In this document: piece by piece, positions 44,657 through 54,159 of the stretch
Position numbering within the stretch: position 1 is the stretch's first letter
How the letters are laid out: each line of letters opens with the position of its first letter
Source: Amycolatopsis saalfeldensis
GTDB lineage: Bacteria > Actinomycetota > Actinomycetes > Mycobacteriales > Pseudonocardiaceae
NCBI RefSeq assembly: GCF_900110575.1
Contig: NZ_FOEF01000017.1
Location: 124,001-188,000 of the forward strand
Reading direction: 5' to 3'
DNA length: 64,000 bases
Program-made: the position numbers and the translations under genes
The notes under the pieces: model-generated
Databases searched by the model: none
The model's input: the letters and a program-made list of their open reading frames with translations, nothing else
What the model was told of the DNA's origin: nothing

Positions 44657-45280
44657 ATGGATGTGCACGTCGTCGATCACCCGCTGGCCAAGGCCCGCCT
44701 CTCCACGATGCGCGACGCGCGCACGGACAGCGCCGCGTTCCGGGCCGCGCTGCACGAGCTGACCGTGATGCTCGTGTACGAAGCCACGCGTGATGCCCCG
44801 GTGCGCACCGAGCGGATCCACACGCCCGTCGCGCGCACGGAGGCGTTCCGGCTGGCGAGCCCGCCGTTGCTGGTCCCGGTGCTGCGCGCGGGACTCGGCA
44901 TGGCCGACGAGGCACACCGGCTGATCCCCGACGCGCAGATGGGCTTCGTCGGCCTGGCGCGCGACGAGGAGACCCTCAAGCCCACGCCGTACCTGGAGTC
45001 GCTGCCGGAGTCCCTCGCCGAGCGCCCGGTGCTGGTCCTCGACCCGATGCTGGCCACCGGCGGCTCGATGGAGTACACCATCCGCCTGCTCACCGACCGC
45101 GGCGCCACGGACGTCACGGCCATCTGCGCGCTGGCCGCCCCGGAAGGCCTGGCGCACCTGGAGCAGACCGGCCTCCCGGTCCGCGTGGTCACCGCGAGCA
45201 TCGACGAGCGCCTCAACGATTCCGGCTTCATCGTCCCAGGCCTCGGCGACGCGGGGGACCGGCAGTACGGCGCCGTCTGA
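44657..45280 (+). CDS. upp: Uracil phosphoribosyltransferase
   Basis: 207 residues. Joins uracil with PRPP to give UMP. The PRPP loop reads VLDPMLATGGSM (about residues 128-139), and the uracil-binding C-terminal GDAGDRQYG is intact. The N-terminal HPL...LSTMRD helix is typical. It completes pyrimidine salvage for uracil released by the phosphorylase encoded at 15471. Monocistronic; converges on a TetR gene with a 2-bp gap. Confidence 0.97.
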   Translation: MDVHVVDHPLAKARLSTMRDARTDSAAFRAALHELTVMLVYEATRDAPVRTERIHTPVARTEAFRLASPPLLVPVLRAGLGMADEAHRLIPDAQMGFVGLARDEETLKPTPYLESLPESLAERPVLVLDPMLATGGSMEYTIRLLTDRGATDVTAICALAAPEGLAHLEQTGLPVRVVTASIDERLNDSGFIVPGLGDAGDRQYGAV

Positions 45281-45282
45281 GC

Positions 45283-45879
45283 TCAAGTTGTTCTGAGCCA
45301 CCCGGAAGCGTAGGCGCGCAACACTTCTTCGTACGCACCGCTCACGTTGAACCCCTCCGGCAGGTTCCCGGACAGCTCAAGGGAAACCAGCCCGTGGACG
45401 ACGCCCCACGCGCCGATCGTGATCACCGACGGTGGGACGTCCGTGAACTGCCCGGACGCCACGCCGTCGGCGGCGATTTCCTCCAGGGGGTTCAGCGTGG
45501 CGCGGGCGAAGCGGTCGGCCTCGTGGTTGGGCTCGAAGCCGGGCACGGAGCGGGTGAACATGATCGCGTACAGGTGCGGGTCGGCCTGTGCGCTGGCGCG
45601 GTAGGCGACGCCGAGGCGAACCAGGTCCGCCACGGCGTCGCCCGTGCGCTCGACCGCCGCCAGCCGCTCGCCGAACCGGCGGAAGCCCTCCACGTACAGG
45701 GCGTTGACCAGGTCGGGTTTGCTGCCGAACAGCGAGTAGACGGCGGTGGTGGACGTGCCCGCGTCCGCCGCCAGCTTGCGCAGGGAGAGCGCCCGGGGGC
45801 CGTCGGCCGAGATCAGCTCGCCGGCCCGATCGAGCAGCTTCAGCCGGAGCGCTTCGTCGTGCGTACGGGGACGGGGCAT
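45283..45879 (-). CDS. TetR-family regulator
   Basis: 198 residues from ATG 45879. Helix-turn-helix at about residues 22-55 (RALSLRKLAADAGTSTTAVYSLFGSK). The C-terminal domain is the WHG type common in actinobacteria (LGVAYRASAQADPHLYAIMF; GVVHGLVSLEL). It is codirectional with, and 38 bp downstream of, the lipase gene, so it may be cotranscribed with it. Ligand and targets unknown. Confidence 0.88.
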   Translation of the reverse strand: MPRPRTHDEALRLKLLDRAGELISADGPRALSLRKLAADAGTSTTAVYSLFGSKPDLVNALYVEGFRRFGERLAAVERTGDAVADLVRLGVAYRASAQADPHLYAIMFTRSVPGFEPNHEADRFARATLNPLEEIAADGVASGQFTDVPPSVITIGAWGVVHGLVSLELSGNLPEGFNVSGAYEEVLRAYASGWLRTT

Positions 45880-45917
45880 GCGCCCACCGTAACGCGACAG
45901 TGTTATGGATGCAGCCG

Positions 45918-46814
45918 TCAGCAGTGCACGGGCTCCGCGTGCGCGGGGTCGAGCGCGTTGCCGACCAGGCCGTACACCGTCTTCGAGTAGCTCAGCCCCG
46001 CGTGGTCGGCCAGGTCGGCCGGGCAGGTGTCCTGCACCCACAGGTTGTGCACGCCGGGCTCGTCGATGAACGCGGCGGAGCCGGCCGGGGTGACCACGAA
46101 CTCGTTACGCGTCTCGATCACCGTGTAGTCCACATCGGACTGGGCGATCGGGCCGTCGCCGACGGCGCGGACCACCGGGGAGCCGACGATCTGGTCGGCG
46201 CAGGCCGGGCACGCGGCACCGACCAGTGCCTCGCCGCCGGGGAACGCCTTGGCCAGATAGGCCAGCCCGGCGAGGGTGGTGCCGTGGGTGGTCGGCGAAA
46301 GGCCGACGAAGCTGTGCACCTTCGACGCCCCGCCGAGCAGCTTCAGGTAGTACTCGCCGATCAGCCCGCCCTGTGAGTGGCCGATGAGATCCACTTGCGC
46401 CGCACCGGTTTCCGACCGGACCCGGTCGACGAGCGAGCTGATCTGCTGCGCCGAATCCGGCACCCGCCCGATCGTCTGCAGCACCGATTTCGGGGCACCG
46501 CCGATCGGGGTGCTGTAAACGCAGTAACCGGCGTTGGCCAGCGTCGGGCCGAGGCCGGCCCAGTCGTCGGTCATGTTCCCGAACGTGCCGGTGATCAGCA
46601 CGACCGGGCGGGTGTGCGCGGCGCTGGGCTCGCACGAAGCCACGTTGACGCCGGGCGGCGGTGCCGACGGATCCCTGAGCGACTGCGCGATCCCGGCGAA
46701 CAGGTTCGACGTCACCGGATAGGCGGGAGCGGCGACGGCCGGGGTGGCGAACGTGGTCAGCGCGATCGCCGCGAGGATCGCGGGGGACCAGCGGCGGAAA
46801 TGCTTCGAGGACAT
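45918..46814 (-). CDS. Secreted alpha/beta-hydrolase lipase/esterase
   Basis: 298 residues. Signal peptide about 1-29 (AVAAP end). The nucleophile elbow is GHSQGG with S147, preceded by an oxyanion region PVVLITGTFGN. The late Asp/His candidates are in FIDEPGVHNLW (Asp and His), consistent with the class I.7-like actinobacterial lipases. Six Cys residues (61, 98 and later pairs, e.g. CPAC) suggest disulfides outside the cell. Probable triacylglycerol or ester hydrolase. Confidence 0.9.
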   Translation of the reverse strand: MSSKHFRRWSPAILAAIALTTFATPAVAAPAYPVTSNLFAGIAQSLRDPSAPPPGVNVASCEPSAAHTRPVVLITGTFGNMTDDWAGLGPTLANAGYCVYSTPIGGAPKSVLQTIGRVPDSAQQISSLVDRVRSETGAAQVDLIGHSQGGLIGEYYLKLLGGASKVHSFVGLSPTTHGTTLAGLAYLAKAFPGGEALVGAACPACADQIVGSPVVRAVGDGPIAQSDVDYTVIETRNEFVVTPAGSAAFIDEPGVHNLWVQDTCPADLADHAGLSYSKTVYGLVGNALDPAHAEPVHC

Positions 46815-46934
46815 CTTCGGCCTCCATTATCTGAATCATCGACGTTTCAGACTTGGACACGGACGGTAGCCCGCCGTGCACGCGGGTACAAGGCACGGTC
46901 GTCGGTGGATCGATCAACCGCTTAGGGTGACGTC

Positions 46935-47561
46935 GTGACCCAGCCCGGACCCCGTGGCCGCTACGCCGGCCGCACCGCCACCGAGCGTCGCGCCGAGCGG
47001 CGGGACCGCCTGATGGCCGCGGGCCTGGAGTTGTTCGGCACGGCGGGTTACGCGACGTCCACGGTCGGGCGGGTGTGCCGGGTGGCGAACCTGTCCACCC
47101 GTCAGTACTACGAGGAGTTCGCCGGCCGCGAGGCCCTCCTGATCGCGGTGTACGACCAGGTCAACAGCGAGGCGACCGCCGCGGTGGCCGACGCCTTGGC
47201 CGGGGTCGGCGGACAGCCGTTGGCCACGCGGATCCGAGTCGCGCTGACCGCGTACGCGTTGAGCACCGCGACCGACCTACGCCGCGCGCGGGTGGCGTAC
47301 GTGGAGATCATCGGAGTGAATCCCGTCGTCGAAGCGCATCGGATGGCCACGCGCGCTCGCTGGGCCGGGTTGATCCGTGAGCTGCTCCGCACCGGTGTCA
47401 CGGCCGGCGAGATCCCCGGCCGAGACTATCGGCTGGCCGCGAGTGCTTACATAGGTGCGGTCAACGGCCTGTTGCAGGACTGGTGCGCCACCGAGGACCG
47501 GGCGCCGCTGGCGGATGTGGTCGACGAGCTGGCCCGGATCTCGGCGGCCCTGACCGGCTGA
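46935..47561 (+). CDS. TetR-family regulator
   Basis: 208 residues from a GTG. Helix-turn-helix at about residues 35-70 (YATSTVGRVCRVANLSTRQYYEEFAGRE). The C-terminal domain is all-alpha without an assigned family. It is divergent from the lipase gene with 120 bp between starts, so that gene is a natural candidate target, but no clear dyad stands out in the gap. Confidence 0.87.
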   Translation: MTQPGPRGRYAGRTATERRAERRDRLMAAGLELFGTAGYATSTVGRVCRVANLSTRQYYEEFAGREALLIAVYDQVNSEATAAVADALAGVGGQPLATRIRVALTAYALSTATDLRRARVAYVEIIGVNPVVEAHRMATRARWAGLIRELLRTGVTAGEIPGRDYRLAASAYIGAVNGLLQDWCATEDRAPLADVVDELARISAALTG

Positions 47562-47579
47562 AGTGCGCTGGTCGCGGAT

Positions 47580-47610
47580 TTGACCTGGAGTGCACTCCAG
47601 GTCGTACTGT
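47580..47610 (+). promoter_or_regulatory. MerR-type promoter with 19-bp spacer and perfect palindrome
   Basis: The -35 is TTGACC (47580-47585) and the -10 is TACTGT (47605-47610), separated by the overlong 19 bp used by MerR regulators. A perfect 22-bp palindrome (47582-47603, half GACCTGGAGTG) fills the spacer. The start codon at 47618 is 8 bases after the -10, so the transcript should be leaderless. Confidence 0.85.
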
Positions 47611-47617
47611 CGAGCGC

Positions 47618-48019
47618 ATGAGCTACTCGATAGCGGAAGCCGCACGACGTAGCGGCCTGTCGATCGACACCCTCCGGTACTACGAGCGGATCAAGCTCCT
47701 CGACCCGCCGGCCCGCGACGGCGCGGGGCGGCGCGCGTACTCCGACGACGACCTGGGCTGGCTGGGGTTCCTCACCAAGCTCCGGCTCACCGGCATGCCC
47801 ATCAAGAGCATGCGCGAATACGCCTCGCTGCGCCGCCACGGCGTGGCCAGCGCCGGGCGGCGCAAGGCGATCCTGGTCGAGCAGCGCCAGTCCGTGGCCG
47901 ACCGGATCGCCGAGCTCCAGGGCTGCCTGGAGATCCTCGACTACAAGATCAGCAACTACGAGCAGATCGACCGCAAGGCGCTGGGCCAGCGGCCGGCCAT
48001 GGAGGAGATCTCCGCGTGA
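47618..48019 (+). CDS. MerR-family regulator
   Basis: 133 residues from ATG 47618. The winged helix-turn-helix is at residues 3-35 (SIAEAARRSGLSIDTLRYYERIKLL), followed by a DLGWLGFLTKLRLTGMPIKSM effector segment and a C-terminal dimerisation coiled coil. There is no cysteine cluster for metal sensing, so an organic ligand is likely. It overlaps the first aldo/keto reductase gene (GTGA) and sits behind its own MerR-type promoter, implying autoregulation with that gene. Confidence 0.93.
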   Translation: MSYSIAEAARRSGLSIDTLRYYERIKLLDPPARDGAGRRAYSDDDLGWLGFLTKLRLTGMPIKSMREYASLRRHGVASAGRRKAILVEQRQSVADRIAELQGCLEILDYKISNYEQIDRKALGQRPAMEEISA

Positions 48020-48996
48020 TCAGCAAGAGGAAGCTCGGCGAGCTGGAAGTCAGCGCGCAGGGCCTCGGCTGCATGGGCATGAGCCAGGCCTACGGCGTGC
48101 GCGACAACGACGAAGAGTCGATCGCCACCGTCCACCGCGCGCTGGAGCTCGGCGTGACGCTGCTGGACACCGCCAACGTCTACGGCGCGGGAGTGAACGA
48201 GGAGCTGGTCGGCCGCGCGATCGCGGACCGGCGCGACCAGGTCGTGCTCGCGACGAAGTTCGGCATCGTCTGGACCGAGGACGGCATGGCCGCGCGCGGC
48301 GACGCGGCGTACGTGAAGCAGAGCTGCGACGAATCCCTGCAACGCCTCGGCGTCGACCACATCGACCTCTACTACCAGCACCGGGTCGACCCGAACGTGC
48401 CGGTGGAGGAGACCTGGGGCGCGCTCGCGGAGCTCGTGCAGGCCGGAAAGATCCGGTATGCGGGCATTTCCGAGGCCAACGCCGCGACGATCCGGCGCGC
48501 GCACGCCGTGCACCCGGTGACCGCGCTGCAGAGCGAGTGGTCGTTGTGGACACGCGGGATCGAGGACGAGATCCTCGGCACCTGCCGTGAGCTGGGCATC
48601 GGCGTGGTGCCGTTCTCGCCGCTGGGCCGCGGGTTCCTCACCGGCCAGGTCACCTCGCTCAAGGACCTGCCCGAGGACGACATGCGGCGCGGCCTGCCGC
48701 GGTTCTCCGAGGAGAACTTCGAGCGGAACATGGCCATTGTCGAGGCGCTGCGGGCGCTGGCGGCGGAGAAGGGCGTGACCGCCGGGCAGCTGGCGCTGGC
48801 CTGGGTGCAGGCGCAGGGTGAGGACGTCGTCCCGATCCCGGGCACCAAGCGGCGGAAGTACCTCGAGGAGAACGTCGCGGCGGCCGGGCTGGAACTGTCC
48901 ACTGAGGACATCGCCGCGATCGAGCGGGCGGCCCCGCAGGATGCCGTCGCCGGGGCGCGTTACCCCGAGCGGCTCGCGCGCGCAGCCGGCAAGTAA
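48016..48996 (+). CDS. Aldo/keto reductase, first of a tandem pair
   Basis: 326 residues, (alpha/beta)8 NADPH enzyme of the AKR13/YajO-like group. The catalytic tetrad is visible: Asp and Tyr in LLDTANVYGAG, Lys in VLATKFG, His in YYQHRVDP. NADPH-binding residues lie in IPGTKRRKYLEEN. It is translationally coupled to the MerR gene, which should induce it when a reactive carbonyl or other ligand is present. Confidence 0.93.
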   Translation: MISKRKLGELEVSAQGLGCMGMSQAYGVRDNDEESIATVHRALELGVTLLDTANVYGAGVNEELVGRAIADRRDQVVLATKFGIVWTEDGMAARGDAAYVKQSCDESLQRLGVDHIDLYYQHRVDPNVPVEETWGALAELVQAGKIRYAGISEANAATIRRAHAVHPVTALQSEWSLWTRGIEDEILGTCRELGIGVVPFSPLGRGFLTGQVTSLKDLPEDDMRRGLPRFSEENFERNMAIVEALRALAAEKGVTAGQLALAWVQAQGEDVVPIPGTKRRKYLEENVAAAGLELSTEDIAAIERAAPQDAVAGARYPERLARAAGK

Positions 48997-49025
48997 CGGA
49001 TTTTTCGCACCGCAGGGGAGAAAAC

Positions 49026-50027
<1,002 letters not shown>

Positions 50028-50038
50028 GCCACGAGCGA

Positions 50039-50085
50039 CGACGGCCCGTTTTCGTCCCGGCCATCGGGACGAAAACGGGCCGTCG
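50039..50085. terminator. Strong hairpin after the reductase pair
   Basis: A perfect 21-bp stem (50039-50059 and 50065-50085) with a 5-nt loop, 11 bp beyond the stop. There is no T-run, but the stem is very stable. Confidence 0.75.
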
Positions 50086-50165
50086 CGGCACTCTGAGCCT
50101 TTTCTGAGATCTCCGGTCCAGGCTGACGCCGATCGGGTGACCGGGATCGGACGCAGGAGGCTTAC

Positions 50166-51716
50166 GTGGCGGAGGACGTTCTGGACTATCTGGTGGTCGG
50201 CGCGGGGCTCGCGGGCCTGCAGCTCGGCCAGCAGCTCGACCGGGCGGGGCACAGCTACCTGGTCCTCGAAGCGGGCTCGGGGCCGGCGACGTTCTTCCGC
50301 ACCTTCCCGCGGCACCGCACGCTGATCTCGGTCAACAAGAAGCACACCGGCTGGAGCGACCCGGAGCTGAACCTCCGGATGGACTGGAACTCGATGCTGG
50401 CCGCGGACGACCCCGATCCGCTGCTGTTCACCGACTACAGCGCCGAAATGTTCCCGCCCGCCGAGGTGCTGCTGCGCTACGCCGCCGACTACGCGGCCAA
50501 GCACGAGATCGCCATCCGCTACGACACCCGAGTGGGCCGCATCAGCCGCGCCGACGGGAACTTCGTGGCCACGGCCGAGGACGGCACCGCGTTCACCGCC
50601 CGGCGGCTGATCATGGCCACGGGCGTGACCAAGCCGTACGTGCCGGACGTCCCGGGCATGGAGCTGGTCGACCAGTACGCCGACTTCGACACCGACCCGG
50701 CGCAGTTCACCAATCAGCGGGTACTGGTGCTGGGCAAGGGAAACTCGGCGTTCGAGACCGCCGACAGCCTCAACGCGCACGCCGCCGTGCTGCACGTCGC
50801 AGGCCCGCGTCCGGTGAAGCTCGCCTGGCGCACGCACTTCGTCGGCCACCTGCGCGCGTACAACGCCGGCGTGCTGGACATGTACCAGCTCAAGCTGCAG
50901 CACGCGATCCTCGACGGCGACGTCCGCGAGATCACCAAGCGCGAAGACGGCTACCACGTGAAGTTCGCCTTCTTCCGGGCCGACGAGGTGATCAAGGAGC
51001 TGCGTTACGACCGGGTGATCGCCTGCACCGGCTTCCGGTTCGACGCCTCGATCTTCGACGAGGACTGCCGCCCGGAGCTGACCATCAACGACCGGTTCCC
51101 GGCGCAGACCTCGTCCTGGGAGTCGGTGAACGTGCCCGGGCTGTACTTCGCCGGCACGATCACGCAGGTCCGCGACTTCAAGAAGGCGACCAGCGCGTTC
51201 ATCCACGGCTTCCGCTACGGCGTGCGCGCGCTGTCGAAGATCCTCGAGGAGCGCTACCACGGCACCGAGTGGCCGCACACGGTGCTGAAGACCGACATCG
51301 GCGACCTGGTCGACGCCGTGATCACCCGGATCAACCGCAGTTCCGCGCTGTACCAGCAGTTCGGCTTCCTGGCCGACGTGCTGGCGCTCGAACGCGGGCA
51401 GGCGCGGTACTACGAGGAGGTGCCGGTGGCGCGGGTGGCCGAGCGCTCGCCGGACGTCGAGAACGCGTTTGTGATCACCCTCGACTACGGGCCGGACCAC
51501 GATCAGGTGGACCCGTTCGACTTCACCGTCAAGCGCGCGAGCCAGGACGTCGCCAACGACACCGGCGAGGGCCACTACCTGCACCCCATCGTCAAGCACT
51601 ACCGGCGCGGCGAGCTGGTCGCGACCCACCACGTCACGGAGAACCTCGAGAACGAGTGGAACCGCGAGGTGCACGTGGACGCGCTCACGGCGTTCCTCAC
51701 GAAGCAGCTGGCTTGA
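50166..51716 (+). CDS. FAD/NAD(P)-dependent oxidoreductase (FMO/FOXRED2-like)
   Basis: 516 residues from a GTG with AGGAGG 6 bases ahead. The first dinucleotide motif is GAGLAG (12-17). The second, GKGNSAFETAD, is the NAD(P)-binding site of flavin monooxygenase-like proteins. ATGVTKPYVPDVPG and the late FAGTITQVRDF residues contact FAD. The C-terminal 150 residues (from about DLVDAV) are an extra domain not found in simple FMOs. The nearest named group is FOXRED2-like oxidoreductases. Substrate unknown. First gene of a four-gene operon; its stop is 2 bp from the next ATG. Confidence 0.85.
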   Translation: MAEDVLDYLVVGAGLAGLQLGQQLDRAGHSYLVLEAGSGPATFFRTFPRHRTLISVNKKHTGWSDPELNLRMDWNSMLAADDPDPLLFTDYSAEMFPPAEVLLRYAADYAAKHEIAIRYDTRVGRISRADGNFVATAEDGTAFTARRLIMATGVTKPYVPDVPGMELVDQYADFDTDPAQFTNQRVLVLGKGNSAFETADSLNAHAAVLHVAGPRPVKLAWRTHFVGHLRAYNAGVLDMYQLKLQHAILDGDVREITKREDGYHVKFAFFRADEVIKELRYDRVIACTGFRFDASIFDEDCRPELTINDRFPAQTSSWESVNVPGLYFAGTITQVRDFKKATSAFIHGFRYGVRALSKILEERYHGTEWPHTVLKTDIGDLVDAVITRINRSSALYQQFGFLADVLALERGQARYYEEVPVARVAERSPDVENAFVITLDYGPDHDQVDPFDFTVKRASQDVANDTGEGHYLHPIVKHYRRGELVATHHVTENLENEWNREVHVDALTAFLTKQLA

Positions 51717-51718
51717 CC

Positions 51719-52762
51719 ATGCGCACGATCGCGGAGTTCGAAGCCGCGGCGCGCGAGCGGCTCGAACCGGCGCACTACGACTTCTTCGCGGGCGGGGCAG
51801 GCGACGAGCGGACCCTGCGCGCGAACGAGGCGGCGTTCGGCCGGCGTTCGCTTGTGCCGCGGGTTTTGCGCGGCAACGGAAAACGGGACCTGGCGGTCGA
51901 AATCGCCGGCTCGCCGTTGTCGATGCCGGTCTTGGTTTCGCCGACCGCGTTCCACCGGCTGGCGCACCCGGACGGCGAGCGCGCCACGGCCGAGGCGGTG
52001 GCCGCCGCCGGCACCGTCATGGTGGTGAGCATGGCCGCGACCACGGCGATCGAGGACATCGCGGCCGCCGCGCGCGCGGTCGCGGCCGACCCCTCGCTGT
52101 GGTTCCAGCTGTACCTGCAGCCGGACCTCGAGTTCACCGGGTCCGTGGTGCGCCGCGCCGAACGCGCGGGGGTGCGGGCGCTGGTGGTGACGGTCGACTC
52201 GCCGGTGTTCGGGCAGCGCGAGCGAGACCATCGAAACGGCTTCCACGATCTGCCGCCGGAGCTGGCAGTGGAGAACATGAGGGACGGCTCGGGTTCGGTG
52301 CGCGACATCGAGATGTCGGCCGAGCTGTCCTGGGACCACCTCGCCTGGCTGCGTGAGACGACCTCGCTTCCCCTGCTGCTCAAGGGAATCCTGCACCCGG
52401 AAGACGCGCGGCTGGCCGTCGCCGCCGGGGTCGACGGGTTGGTGGTCTCGAACCACGGCGGCCGCCAGCTGGACACGGCGGTGTCCACTTTGGACGCGTT
52501 GCCGGAGCTGGCCGCGGCCGTCGGCGGCGTGATCCCGCTGGTGCTGGACGGCGGCGTGCGGCGAGGCACGGACGTGGTGAAGGCGCTGGCGCTCGGCGCG
52601 AACGCCGTCGGGATCGGCCGTCCGGTGCTGTGGGGCCTCGCCGCGGCGGGCCGGGAAGGAGTGGCGGAAGTGCTGGCACGACTGCGGGAAGAGCTGGACC
52701 ACACGCTCGCGCTGTGCGGGGCGGGAACCCCGGGCGAGCTGACCGCGGACCTCGTCCGATGA
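51719..52762 (+). CDS. FMN-dependent alpha-hydroxyacid oxidase
   Basis: 347 residues, TIM barrel of the glycolate oxidase/lactate oxidase/lactate monooxygenase family. In the family it oxidises L-2-hydroxyacids to 2-oxoacids and mostly hands electrons to O2, giving H2O2. Active-site segments are visible: NHGGRQLD with the catalytic His and Arg, LLLKGIL with the FMN Lys, and the phosphate-site GGVRRGTDVVKALALGA. PTAFHRLAHPDGE and the VTVDSPVFGQRERD loop identify the family. It overlaps the P450 gene by ATGA. Confidence 0.92.
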   Translation: MRTIAEFEAAARERLEPAHYDFFAGGAGDERTLRANEAAFGRRSLVPRVLRGNGKRDLAVEIAGSPLSMPVLVSPTAFHRLAHPDGERATAEAVAAAGTVMVVSMAATTAIEDIAAAARAVAADPSLWFQLYLQPDLEFTGSVVRRAERAGVRALVVTVDSPVFGQRERDHRNGFHDLPPELAVENMRDGSGSVRDIEMSAELSWDHLAWLRETTSLPLLLKGILHPEDARLAVAAGVDGLVVSNHGGRQLDTAVSTLDALPELAAAVGGVIPLVLDGGVRRGTDVVKALALGANAVGIGRPVLWGLAAAGREGVAEVLARLREELDHTLALCGAGTPGELTADLVR

Positions 52763-54159
52763 CCCGGCTCCTGGTGCGGGTGCTGCTCGCCGGCCTTGTC
52801 CTGACGCTGCCCCGCTGGCTGCCGGGCCGGGTGGTGGCGTTGCGGATGAAGATCTTCGCCCTGGTCAACGGCGAAGAAGGGCTGCCGATCCCCGGCGAGC
52901 GCGTCGGGGTCGAGGACTTCCGGCGCGTGTACGCCGACCCGGCGGCCGGCGGGCGGAGCAAGGGCGCCGCGCTGTCGGACCTGTTCTGGTACTGGCTCGC
53001 GCCCGGTCCGCAGGTGCACCAGGAGCACCTGGAGGCGGGGCCGCGTTACGACGAGGTCGCCAAGACCACCCGCCACATCCTCGTGAAAACCAAGGCGGAG
53101 TCCGAAGAGCTGACCCGCCGCTGCGCCGCGCACGTGCTGGACCGAATCGAAATCGGCGAGGGCCGGACGATCCGGCTGCGGGACGAGATGATGCCGGTCT
53201 GGGCCGAGCTGTACTACGAGCTGGTGTTCGGCGAGCCCTGCCCGCCGCGGGCGCGGGACCTGATCGTCGGACACGCTGACGATGTGGTGTCGGCGCTGAA
53301 GTGCGTGCGGCCGCGGAACATGCGACGCCGCGCGCGGCTGACCGCGTACCTCCGCCGTCGCCTGGCCGACGTGCCGCACCCCATGCCCACCCGGCTCACC
53401 GCCGAGGAGCAGGTGTTCTACCTGCAGGGCACCTTCTTCAACACCGCCGTGGTGCAGATGTCCGAGGCGATGGCGCACCTGCTGATGATCATCGCGCAGC
53501 ACCCGGACGTGCAGGCCCGGCTGGTCGCGAACCCGGACGACGACGAGTACCTGGACCGCGTGATCGACGAGGGCCTGCGCACGTACCCGCTGTTCGGCAT
53601 CGCCCACCGGATCGCCACCGACGACATCGAGCTGGACCACACGAAGATCGACGCGGGTACCGTGCTGCTGTTCAGCTACCCAGACTTCCACCACGCGGGC
53701 TTCGAGCGGCCGGACGAGTTCGACCCGGAGCGCTGGAATCCCCAGCCGGCCGCCGGGTTCCCGGCCCGCACCGCGATCGCGCCGGTGCCGGCGAAGAAGG
53801 ACGTCAACTTCCTGCCGTTCGGGGTCGCGCAGAACCGCGCCTGCCCGGCCCGCGGCCTCGCGCCGGTGACGATGCGGGTGGTGACGCGGGAGGTCCTGCG
53901 CCGGTTCTCGCTGGCGTCGAGCGCTGCCCACACCCGCTCGATCCCCAACCGCGGCCCGGTGATCCTCACCCCGCGCGGCTCGCGTCCCCCTTCGGCCACG
54001 GCGCTGGGCGCCCTCGCCGCCCGTGACCGCTGGGAAGACGTCTGGCGCAGCCTGGCCCAGCTCGTCTTCGGCACCTACATGGTGCTGGACGCCCGGCACA
54101 AACGCTTGTGCGCCAAGTACTTCGAGTCCCTCAGCAGTGAGAACCCCGGAGGCGAGTGA
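52759..54159 (+). CDS. Atypical membrane-anchored cytochrome P450
   Basis: 466 residues. The heme Cys is C362 in FGVAQNRACPARG, one residue longer between Phe and Cys than the standard FGxGxHxC loop. ExxR is present (E271-G-L-R274), as is the PERW motif (FDPERWNP). The I-helix (about 221-231, YLQGTFFNTAV) lacks the acidic residue and Thr that normally activate O2. An N-terminal hydrophobic helix (4-18) probably anchors it to the membrane, and about 50 extra residues follow the usual P450 end. No ferredoxin is in the operon. It is coupled to the oxidase before it and the antiporter after it. Confidence 0.88.
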   Translation: MTRLLVRVLLAGLVLTLPRWLPGRVVALRMKIFALVNGEEGLPIPGERVGVEDFRRVYADPAAGGRSKGAALSDLFWYWLAPGPQVHQEHLEAGPRYDEVAKTTRHILVKTKAESEELTRRCAAHVLDRIEIGEGRTIRLRDEMMPVWAELYYELVFGEPCPPRARDLIVGHADDVVSALKCVRPRNMRRRARLTAYLRRRLADVPHPMPTRLTAEEQVFYLQGTFFNTAVVQMSEAMAHLLMIIAQHPDVQARLVANPDDDEYLDRVIDEGLRTYPLFGIAHRIATDDIELDHTKIDAGTVLLFSYPDFHHAGFERPDEFDPERWNPQPAAGFPARTAIAPVPAKKDVNFLPFGVAQNRACPARGLAPVTMRVVTREVLRRFSLASSAAHTRSIPNRGPVILTPRGSRPPSATALGALAARDRWEDVWRSLAQLVFGTYMVLDARHKRLCAKYFESLSSENPGGE

